Positions 9,095-18,200 of a stretch of 64,000 bases of DNA are shown here, piece after piece (position 1 is the stretch's first letter; each line of letters opens with the position of its first letter). Source of the DNA: Pseudomonas mangrovi (GTDB lineage Bacteria; Pseudomonadota; Gammaproteobacteria; Pseudomonadales; Pseudomonadaceae). The DNA is taken from contig NZ_QASN01000021.1 of the NCBI RefSeq assembly GCF_003052585.1, positions 124,001 through 188,000 on the forward strand, given 5' to 3'. The position numbers and the translations under genes were made by a program. The notes beneath the pieces are model-generated. The model searched no databases. It was not told where the DNA came from and was given only the letters and a program-made list of their open reading frames with translations.

Positions 9095-10666
9095 TCACTC
9101 GGTTGCTGGCGGCTCCGCGCAAAGCACGCGATTGCGACCCTCGCCCTTGGCCCGATACAACGCCTCGTCGGCTCGCTTGAGCAGGCTCTTGGTGGTCTCC
9201 GCGCCGGGGTTCCAATGCGCGACGCCGGCGGACAGCGTCAGCCCGCTGCCGGTCGGACTGATACTGGCGGCCACGGCCTGGCGCAGTCGCTCGGCCAGCT
9301 GCACCGCGGCGTCCAGTTCGGCTCCCGGCAACAGGATGACGAATTCCTCGCCCCCGGCGCGGCAGAGCAGGTCGCTGCCGCGCGAGCACTCACGCATCTT
9401 CTGCGCGACGAACTCCAGTACTTGGTCACCGACGTCGTGGCCATGCTGGTCGTTGACCCGCTTGAAGTAGTCGATATCGATCAAGACCAGCGAAAAAGGA
9501 GCGCCCTGCATCAGCCAGCCGTCCATCGCCGCCTGCATCCCGCGACGATTGAACAGGCCGGTCAGCGCATCGGTCACGTTCTCCAGGTTCAGCCGCCCCA
9601 GACGCATGTGTAGCAGGGCAAGTCCGTTCAGGACGGAGCGCTTGAGCTGCTCCGCCTCGCTGTACCAGCCACGAATGGCGCCGATCTGTTCCGCGGCACT
9701 GTTCGATTCCCAGTGCTGCGCGCTCGCCGCCAGTTGTTCGAGCGGCCGCGCGATACGCCGCGCCATCCACCAGATCAACAGCAGGCAGATGACCGAGAAC
9801 GGCGTGGCGCGCAGAACGATCTCGCCCATCAGGCGATTGAGCGCGTTCAAGGTCACTTCGGTCGGCGTCTGCGCCACCACGCCCCAACCGGTGCTGGGGA
9901 CCGGGGCATAGCCGGCGAGCATGTCCACGCCACGCGAGTTAATCAAGCGCTGGCTACCGCTCTCGCTCCGCAGCACTGCCTCGATTACCGGATTGCCGGT
10001 TACACGCTCACCGACTCGCGCATCGTCCTGGTGATAGATCAGATGCCTGCCGCGATCGACGACATAGATATAGGAGCCGTCCGCGTAGTGATGTCGTCCG
10101 AGCAGACGCTGGAGGATGTTCTCCTGATGTAGATAGAGCGAGCCGCCGACATAACCGAGATAACGGCCCTGCTCGTCATGAATCGGCTGGGAAATGAACA
10201 CCAGCAGATTGCCACTGGCACCTATGAAAGGCTCGGTAATCAGCGGCGTTTGCCGACTGAGGGCTTCGCGGGCGCCGGGGGTATCGAGGATGTGCCCGGT
10301 CAGGCCAAGGGAGTCGGGAGCGGAAGCCAGGACTCGCGCGTCCGCGCGAACCATCAGCACAGAATTGAAGCTCTGGCTCTGCCCTTTCAGGCGCTGCACC
10401 TCTTCCTCCAGCCAGGCCTCGTCCGTCATCCGCGCGGCCAGTCGCGAGGCACTGAACGCCAGCTGCTGCTGGATCGCCTGCAGCAAACCCTCCGCGTTGT
10501 GCGCCTGCTTGGCGGCATACACACGATTGGACTCGAGCGCATGATCCATCAACAGGTCACGCTGGATACGGTAGCTGGCGAAGAAACCGTTGCCGAAGGT
10601 GAGCAGCGCCACCACCAGCGACAGCCCCAGGATCAGGCTCTTGAGATCAATTCTCGGCATCGTCAC
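9095..10666 (-). CDS. Membrane diguanylate cyclase with periplasmic dCache-type sensor
   Basis: Makes cyclic di-GMP in response to an external signal. It has 523 residues: membrane helix at about 10-30, periplasmic Cache-like sensor at about 35-280, second helix at about 283-303, a HAMP-like helical linker, and a GGDEF domain from about 360. The active-site motif is intact as GGEEF (438-442), and an allosteric inhibition site RxxD (R429-D432) stands exactly five residues before it, so it should be active and product-inhibited. It is a stand-alone gene facing rsmE tail to tail. The ligand cannot be told from sequence. Confidence 0.92.
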   Translation of the reverse strand: MTMPRIDLKSLILGLSLVVALLTFGNGFFASYRIQRDLLMDHALESNRVYAAKQAHNAEGLLQAIQQQLAFSASRLAARMTDEAWLEEEVQRLKGQSQSFNSVLMVRADARVLASAPDSLGLTGHILDTPGAREALSRQTPLITEPFIGASGNLLVFISQPIHDEQGRYLGYVGGSLYLHQENILQRLLGRHHYADGSYIYVVDRGRHLIYHQDDARVGERVTGNPVIEAVLRSESGSQRLINSRGVDMLAGYAPVPSTGWGVVAQTPTEVTLNALNRLMGEIVLRATPFSVICLLLIWWMARRIARPLEQLAASAQHWESNSAAEQIGAIRGWYSEAEQLKRSVLNGLALLHMRLGRLNLENVTDALTGLFNRRGMQAAMDGWLMQGAPFSLVLIDIDYFKRVNDQHGHDVGDQVLEFVAQKMRECSRGSDLLCRAGGEEFVILLPGAELDAAVQLAERLRQAVAASISPTGSGLTLSAGVAHWNPGAETTKSLLKRADEALYRAKGEGRNRVLCAEPPATE

Positions 10667-10754
10667 TTCTGCTACAAATACGCGTCATCCGGCGCAGGCA
10701 ACCCCACCGCGCCGGCGCTGTCGCACTAGTATTGCCCACTCGAGCCCGGAACAC

Positions 10755-11207
10755 ATGCTTGCAATCACCATAGATACCGATGCGCTGGCCCGAGCGCTGG
10801 ACGACGAACGCAATCGCATGCACTACCTCGACCTGGAAGATGGCGCCTTGCTGACGCTGCCGCCTGGTGCGGCCGAGCCGGGTAGCGAGGAAAAGTATCA
10901 GGTCGATCCAGAGCGCTACCTGCGTATCAAGCCCCTGACATTCGAACAACGGCTGGCCCTGCGCGAGGCATTCCTGCTTGAACTCGGCGACCACGCGCTG
11001 CACATGGTTCTGCGCAACGCCTTGCAGGGCCGCCGCGCGCTGCGCAACTTTGCCTACCAGCTCGTTCAGCATCCGACGCTCGAACAAGCCTGGCAGCGCT
11101 TCTACGCCAACCGCCTGCGAGAACTGGCGCTCGAGTGGCTGGAAGAGCATGACTTGCATCCGCGCACAGCGCAGACCAGCATCGCGGCTCGACCTCGGCA
11201 CGGGTAG
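10755..11207 (+). CDS. UPF0158 family protein
   Basis: Conserved soluble protein of 150 residues and unknown function. The family pattern is visible: DALARALDDERNRMHYLDLE near the N-terminus and the aromatic C-terminal block EQAWQRFYANRLRELALEWL. The ATG at 10755 gives the usual family start; the frame stays open upstream to 10590 over the promoter region. It is transcribed away from the diguanylate cyclase gene. I infer no function from the context. Confidence 0.8.
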   Translation: MLAITIDTDALARALDDERNRMHYLDLEDGALLTLPPGAAEPGSEEKYQVDPERYLRIKPLTFEQRLALREAFLLELGDHALHMVLRNALQGRRALRNFAYQLVQHPTLEQAWQRFYANRLRELALEWLEEHDLHPRTAQTSIAARPRHG

Positions 11208-11407
11208 CGGTGCTCTCCGGTACTGAGGCGTGAGAACAGGCTTCTGTGCTGATGCTCGGACTCGCGCAAGGCATCACTACCGGGCCGAGCAAGCCCCGGT
11301 TGGCAGGCGGGATGTGACGCAGGCACCAAAGCGCCACGGGCGCACTGCCATCATGGGCGGCGGAGGCAGATAATCGCGCCCTCGCCTTTTTGCATGGAGC
11401 ACCCCGC

Positions 11408-11944
11408 ATGTCCTTTCGCCGCCCCCTCCTGACCGTCGCACTGCTCGGCGCCAGCCTGCTTACCACGGCCCAGGCCGAATCCGACTCGCTGCTCAAGGAT
11501 GCGACCAAGGGCGCCGTCTCCAATGCCATCTCGGCCGGCAAGAACCTGCTCGGCGGGGTCAGCGACGGCATCACCGAAGGACGAGAGGAAACAGAAGGGG
11601 TGGATGGCGCGCTGTCGATCTCGACTTTCGAGCAGTTCGAACAGCAGCAGGGGCAGGTCGAGGTCCTCTCGATCAAGCAGGACGACGGCCGCCTGGTGGC
11701 CGCGCTGGGCCTGAAGAACACCTCGGACAAGCCGATTCGGCTGATCAACCTGCAGAGTGCCAACGCCCTGCTGGCGATTGACGAGGATGGCTATTCCAGT
11801 GCCCTGGTCGTCGGCACAGACAACCCTTTCGAGCTCACCATCCCGCCGCGTGCCGGCATTCGTCAGCGCTTCGTCTTCGAAACACCGGAAGCACCGATCA
11901 CCGCCATCCGCGTCTGGGGCCGGGACTTCACGCCCAAGCGCTGA
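11408..11944 (+). CDS. Exported protein of unknown function
   Basis: A 178-residue protein with a clear Sec signal peptide: basic MSFRRP, hydrophobic core, and AQA cleavage site around residue 23. The mature part has a Gly/Ala helical stretch then a beta-rich domain from about residue 70 (VEVLSIKQDDGRLVAALGLK), resembling an immunoglobulin-like beta-sandwich. I recognise no named family. An in-frame ATG at 11390 is possible, but the 11408 start gives the better signal peptide. It converges on the oxidoreductase gene, with a hairpin between. Confidence 0.7.
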   Translation: MSFRRPLLTVALLGASLLTTAQAESDSLLKDATKGAVSNAISAGKNLLGGVSDGITEGREETEGVDGALSISTFEQFEQQQGQVEVLSIKQDDGRLVAALGLKNTSDKPIRLINLQSANALLAIDEDGYSSALVVGTDNPFELTIPPRAGIRQRFVFETPEAPITAIRVWGRDFTPKR

Positions 11945-11954
11945 GCCATGGGAA

Positions 11955-11980
11955 CCCGCGCCGCCGGGTGACGGCGCGGG
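11955..11980. terminator. Hairpin between convergent genes
   Basis: Perfect 9-bp GC-rich stem CCCGCGCCG/CGGCGCGGG with an 8-base loop, 11 bp after the exported protein gene and 12 bp from the stop of the converging gene. It has no clear T-run on either side, so efficient termination is uncertain. Confidence 0.5.
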
Positions 11981-11991
11981 TAACCGACGAC

Positions 11992-13026
11992 TCAGTCGGC
12001 ACCGACACGAATCACCAGCTTGCCGAAGTTGCGCCCTTCGAGCAGGTCGACGAATGCTTTGGGTGCACTTTCCAGCCCCTCCACCTGATGCTCGCGGTAC
12101 TTGATGCGCCCTTCCGCCAGCCAGGCGCTCATGTCGCGGGCGAACTCGCCATAGCGATGGCCGTAGTCGTCGAAGATGATGAAGCCGCGCATGCTGATGC
12201 GCTTGGTCAGGATGGTGCGCATCAGCAGCGGCAGACGGTCCGGGCCTTCCGGCAGGGAAGTCAGGTTGTACTGGGCGATCAGCCCGCAGACCGGAATCCG
12301 CGCCAGGGTATTGAGCAGCGGCAGCACCGCATCGAAGACCTTGCCGCCGACGTTCTCGAAGTAGATATCGATGCCGTCCGGGCAGGCCGCCGCCAGCTGC
12401 GCGGCGAAGTCGTCGGCATGGTGATCGAGGCAGGCATCGAAGCCCAGCGTTTCTACCGCAAAGCGGCACTTCTCTTCACCACCAGCCACGCCGACCACGC
12501 GGCAGCCCTTGAGCTTGCCGACCTGGCCGACAGTTGCGCCCACCGGCCCGGTCGCCGCCGCCACCACCAACGTCTCGCCAGCCTGCGGTTTGCCGATATC
12601 GAGCAGGCCCATGTAGCCGGTGAAGCCCGGCATGCCGAGGATGCCCAGGGCGTAGGAAGGGTTCTGCGGCGCCTGGCCGAGATTGGTCAGACCGGTACCG
12701 TCGGACAGCGCATAGTCCTGCCAGCCATTCATCGACAGCACCCAGTCACCCTCGGCGAAGCCGTCCAGCTTCGAGCTGATCACACGGCTGACGGTGCCGC
12801 CGACCATGGTCTGGCCGATCTCCACCGAGGCGGCGTAGGACTTGGCCTCGCTGATGCGCCCGCGCATGTAGGGGTCGAGAGAGAGGAACACGGTACGCAG
12901 CAGCACCTGCCCGGATTCCGCTTGCGGCAGCGCCTCCTCTTCAAGACGGAAGGTGCGCTCGTTGGGCGCTCCATGCGGACGCTCGGCCAGTACCAAACGA
13001 CGATTGCGGGTGGCAGATTGCGACAT
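11992..13026 (-). CDS. NADP-dependent oxidoreductase, zinc-free MDR family (CurA/YncB-like)
   Basis: Medium-chain dehydrogenase/reductase of the leukotriene B4 dehydrogenase/curcumin reductase type that reduces enone double bonds with NADPH. It has 344 residues: N-terminal GroES-like domain, then a Rossmann fold with AAATGPVGATVGQVGKLKG at about residue 155. FLSLDPYMRGR near residue 50 is characteristic. No structural-zinc cysteine cluster is present. The ATG at 13026 (MSQSATRNRRLVLAERP) matches the family; a longer frame to 13122 has no support. It is a single gene; the physiological substrate is unknown. Confidence 0.85.
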   Translation of the reverse strand: MSQSATRNRRLVLAERPHGAPNERTFRLEEEALPQAESGQVLLRTVFLSLDPYMRGRISEAKSYAASVEIGQTMVGGTVSRVISSKLDGFAEGDWVLSMNGWQDYALSDGTGLTNLGQAPQNPSYALGILGMPGFTGYMGLLDIGKPQAGETLVVAAATGPVGATVGQVGKLKGCRVVGVAGGEEKCRFAVETLGFDACLDHHADDFAAQLAAACPDGIDIYFENVGGKVFDAVLPLLNTLARIPVCGLIAQYNLTSLPEGPDRLPLLMRTILTKRISMRGFIIFDDYGHRYGEFARDMSAWLAEGRIKYREHQVEGLESAPKAFVDLLEGRNFGKLVIRVGAD

Positions 13027-13193
13027 GTGCAGGTTCTCCTGAGACTCAAGACGGACCGACAGTAAAGGCCGCCCACCTGCGCACGGCAACCAGCGGGCAG
13101 CCTTATTCACGCCGGTGAGCACCGATCATCCTCCTGCTGACTTTGCGTTAAGCCCTCGCCACCGCGGCCTGGTTTAGCGTCGAGAGGAGAAAC

Positions 13194-13220
13194 AAAAAGG
13201 CCGGAGCAACTGCCCCGGCC
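13194..13220 (-). terminator. Rho-independent terminator of the DUF4234 gene
   Basis: On the minus strand the stem GGCCGG...CCGGCC (13220-13215 and 13204-13199) closes a 10-base loop and is followed by TTTTT (13198-13194). It lies 19 bp past the stop of the gene at 13239. Confidence 0.7.
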
Positions 13221-13238
13221 CGGTCGATCCTGTTTGCG

Positions 13239-13709
13239 TCAGGCGGCAGGCATCTGGCTCGCATGCGCCGAGAGGATCTCCTGCTTGCGCTTGGCCTCCG
13301 GCAGATCATTGATGCAGTAGTTGATGTGGTAGACGGTGAACAGGAACGTATAGAAACCGTTCATCCGCAGATCCACACCGTGCTCGTTCAGCGCATAACG
13401 CTGCAGCGCGGAACGCGCCTGGAACGCCCAGACGATGTAGAGCACCGCCAGCGCAAGGGACAGCAGCAAGCTGAGCACATCCAGCGCCACTTCGCCGCTG
13501 CCGGCCAGACCACCGCTCCAGCCCGCACATACCGCGATCCAGATCAGGAACAGATCACCACCGATCTCGCCCTTGGTGACCTCGCGCAGCACCGGCCCGT
13601 TGCGCCACAACCAGAGAATCGGATAGATCCCCAACGTGGCCAGGCTCAGCAGAACCAGGTTGAGGGTTTTGGTGTTAACGCGCTCCTTGAGCTCCGCGAC
13701 ATTCGACAT
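13239..13709 (-). CDS. DUF4234-like membrane protein
   Basis: A 156-residue inner-membrane protein with three or four hydrophobic segments (about residues 17-35, 50-67, 78-95 and 115-130). The pattern LATLGIYPILWLWR near the N-terminus resembles the DUF4234 signature of a helix followed by a Tyr-Pro-Trp-Arg turn. No catalytic motif is visible. It stands alone with its own terminator. The family name is likely; the function is unknown. Confidence 0.65.
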   Translation of the reverse strand: MSNVAELKERVNTKTLNLVLLSLATLGIYPILWLWRNGPVLREVTKGEIGGDLFLIWIAVCAGWSGGLAGSGEVALDVLSLLLSLALAVLYIVWAFQARSALQRYALNEHGVDLRMNGFYTFLFTVYHINYCINDLPEAKRKQEILSAHASQMPAA

Positions 13710-13982
13710 CTACTGCATCCTTGAGAGGAAAAGAGGACTGGCGAGCTTAAAAGAGGCGATATCGAAAAGCCATTGAGATAGCTCAAGGCCGGCCTTTTCA
13801 GGCGGGCCGGCGGTGCTCACCATCACGCGCGTCTACTTGGCGATGCCCGAATACGACGACTCTTCAGATGATGCAGAAAACGGGCATCGAGTCTTGCGTA
13901 AAGAGGCGCCCTAAGGGCACCAAACGCAGCAGCGACGCGGCCGCCGACCAGACGCTTGCATGGCGGCAAGCGGGACAATCTG

Positions 13983-14576
13983 TCAGCTTGAGCTACCCGC
14001 GCGCTGCTGTAGCTGCAACCCCGTCGCAAACAGCCCGGTCACCGCACGCGCTGCCGCAGCGGCGTCCTGTCCAGGCAGCTGTTCATCGAGCAACAACGTC
14101 GCCAGACCGTGTACCAGGCTCCAGGCAGCCAGGCTGGCGGTCGCCTGATCCTGCGCGGGCGCAAGCGCCTCCACACCCGCTCCGAGCTGCTGGTAGAGCA
14201 GCTGGGCGGCATGTCGTAGCTGGGGATAGCGCGACTTGTCCGCAATACCGCCGAACATCAGAGCGAAGCGCCCCGGCTGCTCGAGGGCGAAGGCGACATA
14301 GCACTGCCCGAGCGCCGCAAGACCAGCCGCTGACTGCCGTTTCATTCGCTGTGCCAGCTCGTCAAAGCCGTCGGTCGCCAGGGCCGCCAGCAACGCATCC
14401 CGATCCGCAAAGTGGCGGTAGGGCGCGCTGTGCGAAACGCCCGCCCGGCGCGCGACTTCACGCAAGCTGATTGCGGCTACGCCGCCGTCTACCAACAGCT
14501 CTGCGGCAGCCGCCAACAATGCCGCTCGCAAGTCGCCGTGGTGATAGGTACGGGCATTCTCTTCCGATGTTGACAC
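13983..14576 (-). CDS. TetR-family repressor with WHG-type C-terminal domain
   Basis: Likely local repressor of itself and of the divergent doxX gene. The helix-turn-helix is ISLREVARRAGVSHSAPYRHF, and the C-terminal ligand domain has the LVHGLATLLLD motif of WHG-domain regulators. I take the GTG at 14576 as start (197 residues) because GGAGG lies 9 bases upstream; the ATG at 14585 abuts that Shine-Dalgarno and the ATG at 14624 would translate through the operator repeats. Tandem 19-bp repeats overlap the start region. The inducer is unknown. Confidence 0.85.
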   Translation of the reverse strand: MSTSEENARTYHHGDLRAALLAAAAELLVDGGVAAISLREVARRAGVSHSAPYRHFADRDALLAALATDGFDELAQRMKRQSAAGLAALGQCYVAFALEQPGRFALMFGGIADKSRYPQLRHAAQLLYQQLGAGVEALAPAQDQATASLAAWSLVHGLATLLLDEQLPGQDAAAAARAVTGLFATGLQLQQRAGSSS

Positions 14577-14613
14577 CGCCCACATCCTCCCTCTATGTTT
14601 ACACCGCCCACAT
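14567..14613. promoter_or_regulatory. Tandem 19-bp operator repeats between the tetR and doxX genes
   Basis: Two direct copies of ATGTTKACACCGCCCACAT, at 14567-14585 and 14595-14613, match at 18 of 19 positions and are 28 bp apart (start to start). Each has ATGT...ACAT ends, so it is weakly palindromic. Copy 1 contains the -35 and copy 2 overlaps the -10 of a plus-strand promoter. That position suits repressor binding sites for the adjacent TetR protein. Confidence 0.65.
14570..14599 (+). promoter_or_regulatory. Sigma-70-type promoter of the doxX-like gene
   Basis: TTGACA (14570-14575) is a perfect -35. An 18-bp spacer leads to TATGTT (14594-14599) as -10. The doxX-like ATG is 63 bp downstream. 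Both boxes lie within the tandem repeats, so binding there would block transcription. Confidence 0.6.
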
Positions 14614-14662
14614 GATGCTCGCACCGACGCCAGAGCACTAGCCCCTGCCTTGGAGAAACCCC

Positions 14663-15139
14663 ATGCTATTCGTTGCCTTGTTGCTGATTTTCACCTTGCT
14701 GGCCGCTCTTGCGTCCCGCTGCGGCGCCGCTGGACTGGCGTCCTGGCCAGCACGCATGCGCCTGGCGCTGGCCGTGGCGCTGCTGCTGATCGGCATGGAT
14801 CACTGGCTGACGCCGCAGCGCTACCTGGCGATGATGCCGCCTTATCTGCCCTGGCATATGGAGCTGGTTCTGTTTACCGGCGCCTGCGAGATCGCAGGTG
14901 CACTTGGGCTGCTATGGACACGTACCCGCCGCCTGGCCGGCGGGCTGCTGGCGCTGTATTTCGTCTGCGTATTCCCGGCCAATCTGCACAACGCCTTGCA
15001 CGGCTTGAATGTCGACGGCTTGCCCAGCGTGCAGTGGTACTACTGGCTACGCCTGCCGTTTCAGCCGCTGATCATCATCTGGACGCTGTATGCCGCGGAG
15101 TTGCTACGCCAACCGTTCAGCCACTCGGCAAAGCAGTGA
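14663..15139 (+). CDS. DoxX-family membrane protein
   Basis: A 158-residue integral membrane protein with four predicted helices (about 3-20, 32-50, 68-88 and 95-150 in two parts). Residues GACEIAGALGLLW and FPANLHNALHG match the DoxX/DoxD-like family, whose members are often induced by oxidative or electrophile stress and tied to small quinone or thiosulfate redox partners; the role here is unknown. It is divergent from the TetR gene and shares its operator region. A strong terminator follows. Confidence 0.8.
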   Translation: MLFVALLLIFTLLAALASRCGAAGLASWPARMRLALAVALLLIGMDHWLTPQRYLAMMPPYLPWHMELVLFTGACEIAGALGLLWTRTRRLAGGLLALYFVCVFPANLHNALHGLNVDGLPSVQWYYWLRLPFQPLIIIWTLYAAELLRQPFSHSAKQ

Positions 15140-15226
15140 TATCGAAAACTCTTCGCCCGAGCGTCTCTGGAAAAACGTACAAAACGCCAAGGTCATACCC
15201 GACGTTGTGACACCAGAAACGGAAAT

Positions 15227-15256
15227 AAAAAGAGCCCTGCACGCAGGGCTCTTTTT
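15227..15256. terminator. Bidirectional Rho-independent terminator
   Basis: AGAGCCCTG/CAGGGCTCT (15231-15239 and 15244-15252) is a perfect 9-bp stem with a 4-base loop, flanked by AAAA before and TTTT after. It can terminate both the doxX-like gene and the converging RTX gene, whose stop is 26 bp away. Confidence 0.9.
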
Positions 15257-15281
15257 CACACACAAGACAGCGGTTACAGAC

Positions 15282-18200
15282 TTACTGCCAGTTGGCCGCG
15301 ACCACCAGCTCCAGCTGCTCTCGCTGGGACTGGCTCAACGCCAGTTCTCCCCCAGACGGAGCTCCGAAGGCAGCCATCGCCTCGACCAGGCTATCCACCT
15401 GGCTGGCATACAGAACCGATCCGCCGGCCTGGATCGAGTCCAGGCGCTGCGCCGGGGCGACATACCAGTCCTGCACCGTTACCCGGTCCTCCGAACCAGT
15501 TACGTCAATGACCAGACTGTCACCCTCTCGGGATAACCAGAGGCTGTCCCGGCCGATTCCGTCGAACGCCAGCACGTCGTTATCGTCTGGGGAATTGGAC
15601 AGATTGTTGATCACATCCTGCCCGTCCCCCAGGGCGAACCTGTAGGTATCGCTACCGTCGCCACCCATGAGGTAATCGTTGCCTCTGCCACCCACCAGGG
15701 TGTCGTTGCCTGCTCCGCCGTCAATCAGATCCGCATCGCTGGAGCCGAGGATGGTATGTCCAGCCGCCTGCCCAGCCACCAGATTGCCGAAGGAACGCTC
15801 ATCAGGAAGATTGGCGTATGCCGGTGAGCCCAACGGATCAGGGTTCGCCACGCCGAAGGCGCCAAATAGCTGTGCGGCGGTGAGCTGCCCTCCCGATGCA
15901 AAGGTGATCACATCGACCACGTTGTCACCGCCGAGGAACCAGTTCCTGATGGTCACCTGATCGGTCCCGCCACTGACCCGCAGCACCAGATCATTGCCGC
16001 TTCGCATCAGCCCACTGGAGACCTGGTTGAAGGCAATCCCTTCGAAGCGCAGGGTATCGAAGCCGCCACCCGCATTGTCGATGACGTCCTGACCGCCGCC
16101 TGCGGCGAACACATAGACATCATCACCACGGCCGCCAAGCAGCGCATCGTTGCCCTGCCCACCCATCAGGGTGTCGTTGCCGTTGCCGCCTTCGAGACGG
16201 TCATTTCCGGCACCTCCCGACAACACATCGTTGCCGTTGAAGCCCTGCAGCAGATCGCGTCCGTTCGTCCCGACCAGGGCCGCGTCATCGCCGGAAGAAC
16301 CCTGTACCTGCGCATCGAAGGCGGCGGCCGGCGCAGGAATTGCCAGCCCGAATGCGCCGAATATCTGCGCCGCGGTCAACTGCCCGCCCGTTTCGAAAGT
16401 GATGCTCTCGACCAGCGCGTCACCACCCAGGAAGTAGTCGCGCAACGTCACCTGATTGGCCGTGCTGCCGTTGACCGGCAGGATCAGATCGTTACCCGAC
16501 TTCATCAGGCCGGAAGCCACCTGGTTGAAGGTGATGCCGTTGGTGAAGTGCAGAACATCATTGCCGCCCTGCTCCTGAATGACATCCTGACCCGCGCTGT
16601 AGCGGTAGACATCGTCTCCCACGCCACCCAGCAGTAGATCGTTTCCGCTGCCGCCAACGAGGGTGTCGTTTCCTGCACCGCCGACAAGAATGTCGCTGCC
16701 TGTGCTGCCGGTCAGCAGATCGTCTCCACCCAGCCCCGCCACCGGCGGCTCGTTGCCGTCTCCCGGTGTACCACCGCCGGGCTCGCCTCCTCCGGGCTGC
16801 CCCGCGCCAGGCAGGGCAGTCAGCAGGCCGGCTATCTGCGCGGCCGTCAGATAGTTGCCGCCATCCGGCTGCACATAATCGAGCGCGTGCTCCGAGCCCA
16901 GGAAGTGTCGTAGCACCCGCACCTGCTGCGCCGAGTCGCCGTCCACCAGAATCAGCAGATCGTCTCCGTCCTGATGGAAGCTCAGACGTGAGCGGTCAAT
17001 GCCGATGAAGAACGCGCCGTCAAATCCGCCGCCGGCGTTATCGATGACATCCCGGCCTCCGCCTGCCCGGTAGTAGTAGCGGTCATCACCTGCGCCGCCG
17101 GCCAGCTCATCGTCTCCATCCTCGCCATCGAGCGTGTCGTTGCCAGCTCCGCCGAGCAGCGTGTCGGCCCCGGAGCCCTGCTGCGAACCGTTGCCACCAG
17201 AGAGGTAGTCATTGCCATCGCCACCCTCCAGCAGATCGTTACCCGCCATGCCGAACAGCGTGTCATTGCCGGCAAGTCCTCGCATCAGGTCTCGTCCCTG
17301 GCTGCCGAGCAATTGCTCGCCCGCCGCCGTGCCTTCCATCAGCGCGTCGAAACCACCTGGCACGCTTCCGGCCGCGATGATCTGGGCGATACGTTCGGCG
17401 CTGAGCATGTAACCGCCATCCGGCTGGACATAGGCAATGGCCCGGTCGCCGCCGAGGAAATGCCCCAGCACACGAACCGCCTGCTCGGCGTCCCCATCCA
17501 CCAGGATCAGCAGATCATCGCCATCGCGGGTAAAACCGAGGCGGTCTTCGCCAATTCCTCCGCTGAAGAACAGCCCGTCATTACCGCCGCCGCGGTTGTC
17601 GATGACGTCCTTGCCATCGCCTGGACGGTAGACATAGCGATCATTGCCCGCCCCACCAGCCAGGAAGTCATCCCCTGCCCCGCCGATCAACTGGTCGTTT
17701 CCGGCACCGCCGAAGAGGCTGTCGTTGCCAGCATCACCGGAGAGGTAGTCGTCGCCGTTCTCACCATGCAGCACGTCACTCCCACCGCGCCCCCAGGCCT
17801 GGTCGTTGCCATCGCCCAGCCGCATGGTTTCGTCGCTGTCTCGGTAACCGAGCAGGGTGTCCGCACCGCTGCTGCCGTGATACAGGACGCGGCTCTCGAT
17901 CTCGGACGCAGCCAGCTCGCTACCATCAGCGAATACGAACAGATCGATCTTGAAATGCTCGGTCGGCTCGCGGAACCAGTTCTGTACCCTGATCGAGTCA
18001 GTGCCGTTGGTGTGTTCGACAACCAGATCGAGGCCACGCCGGTGGTAGCTCAGCTCGTCCGCCTGAACACCCGCGCCGAAGATCAGCCTGTCGAAACCCG
18101 GCTCGACATTGCTCCAGGCCTGGTCGGCCCGGCGCTCGATGATCAGGTCATGACCATCGCCCAGGTCGAACAGATAGGTGTTCTCTGCGAACGAGCCATG

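Noticed and set aside
14585..14624. ATG codons at 14624 and 14585 as tetR start
   Set aside because: The first would translate through both operator repeats and the promoter; the second abuts its Shine-Dalgarno. GTG 14576 has correct spacing.
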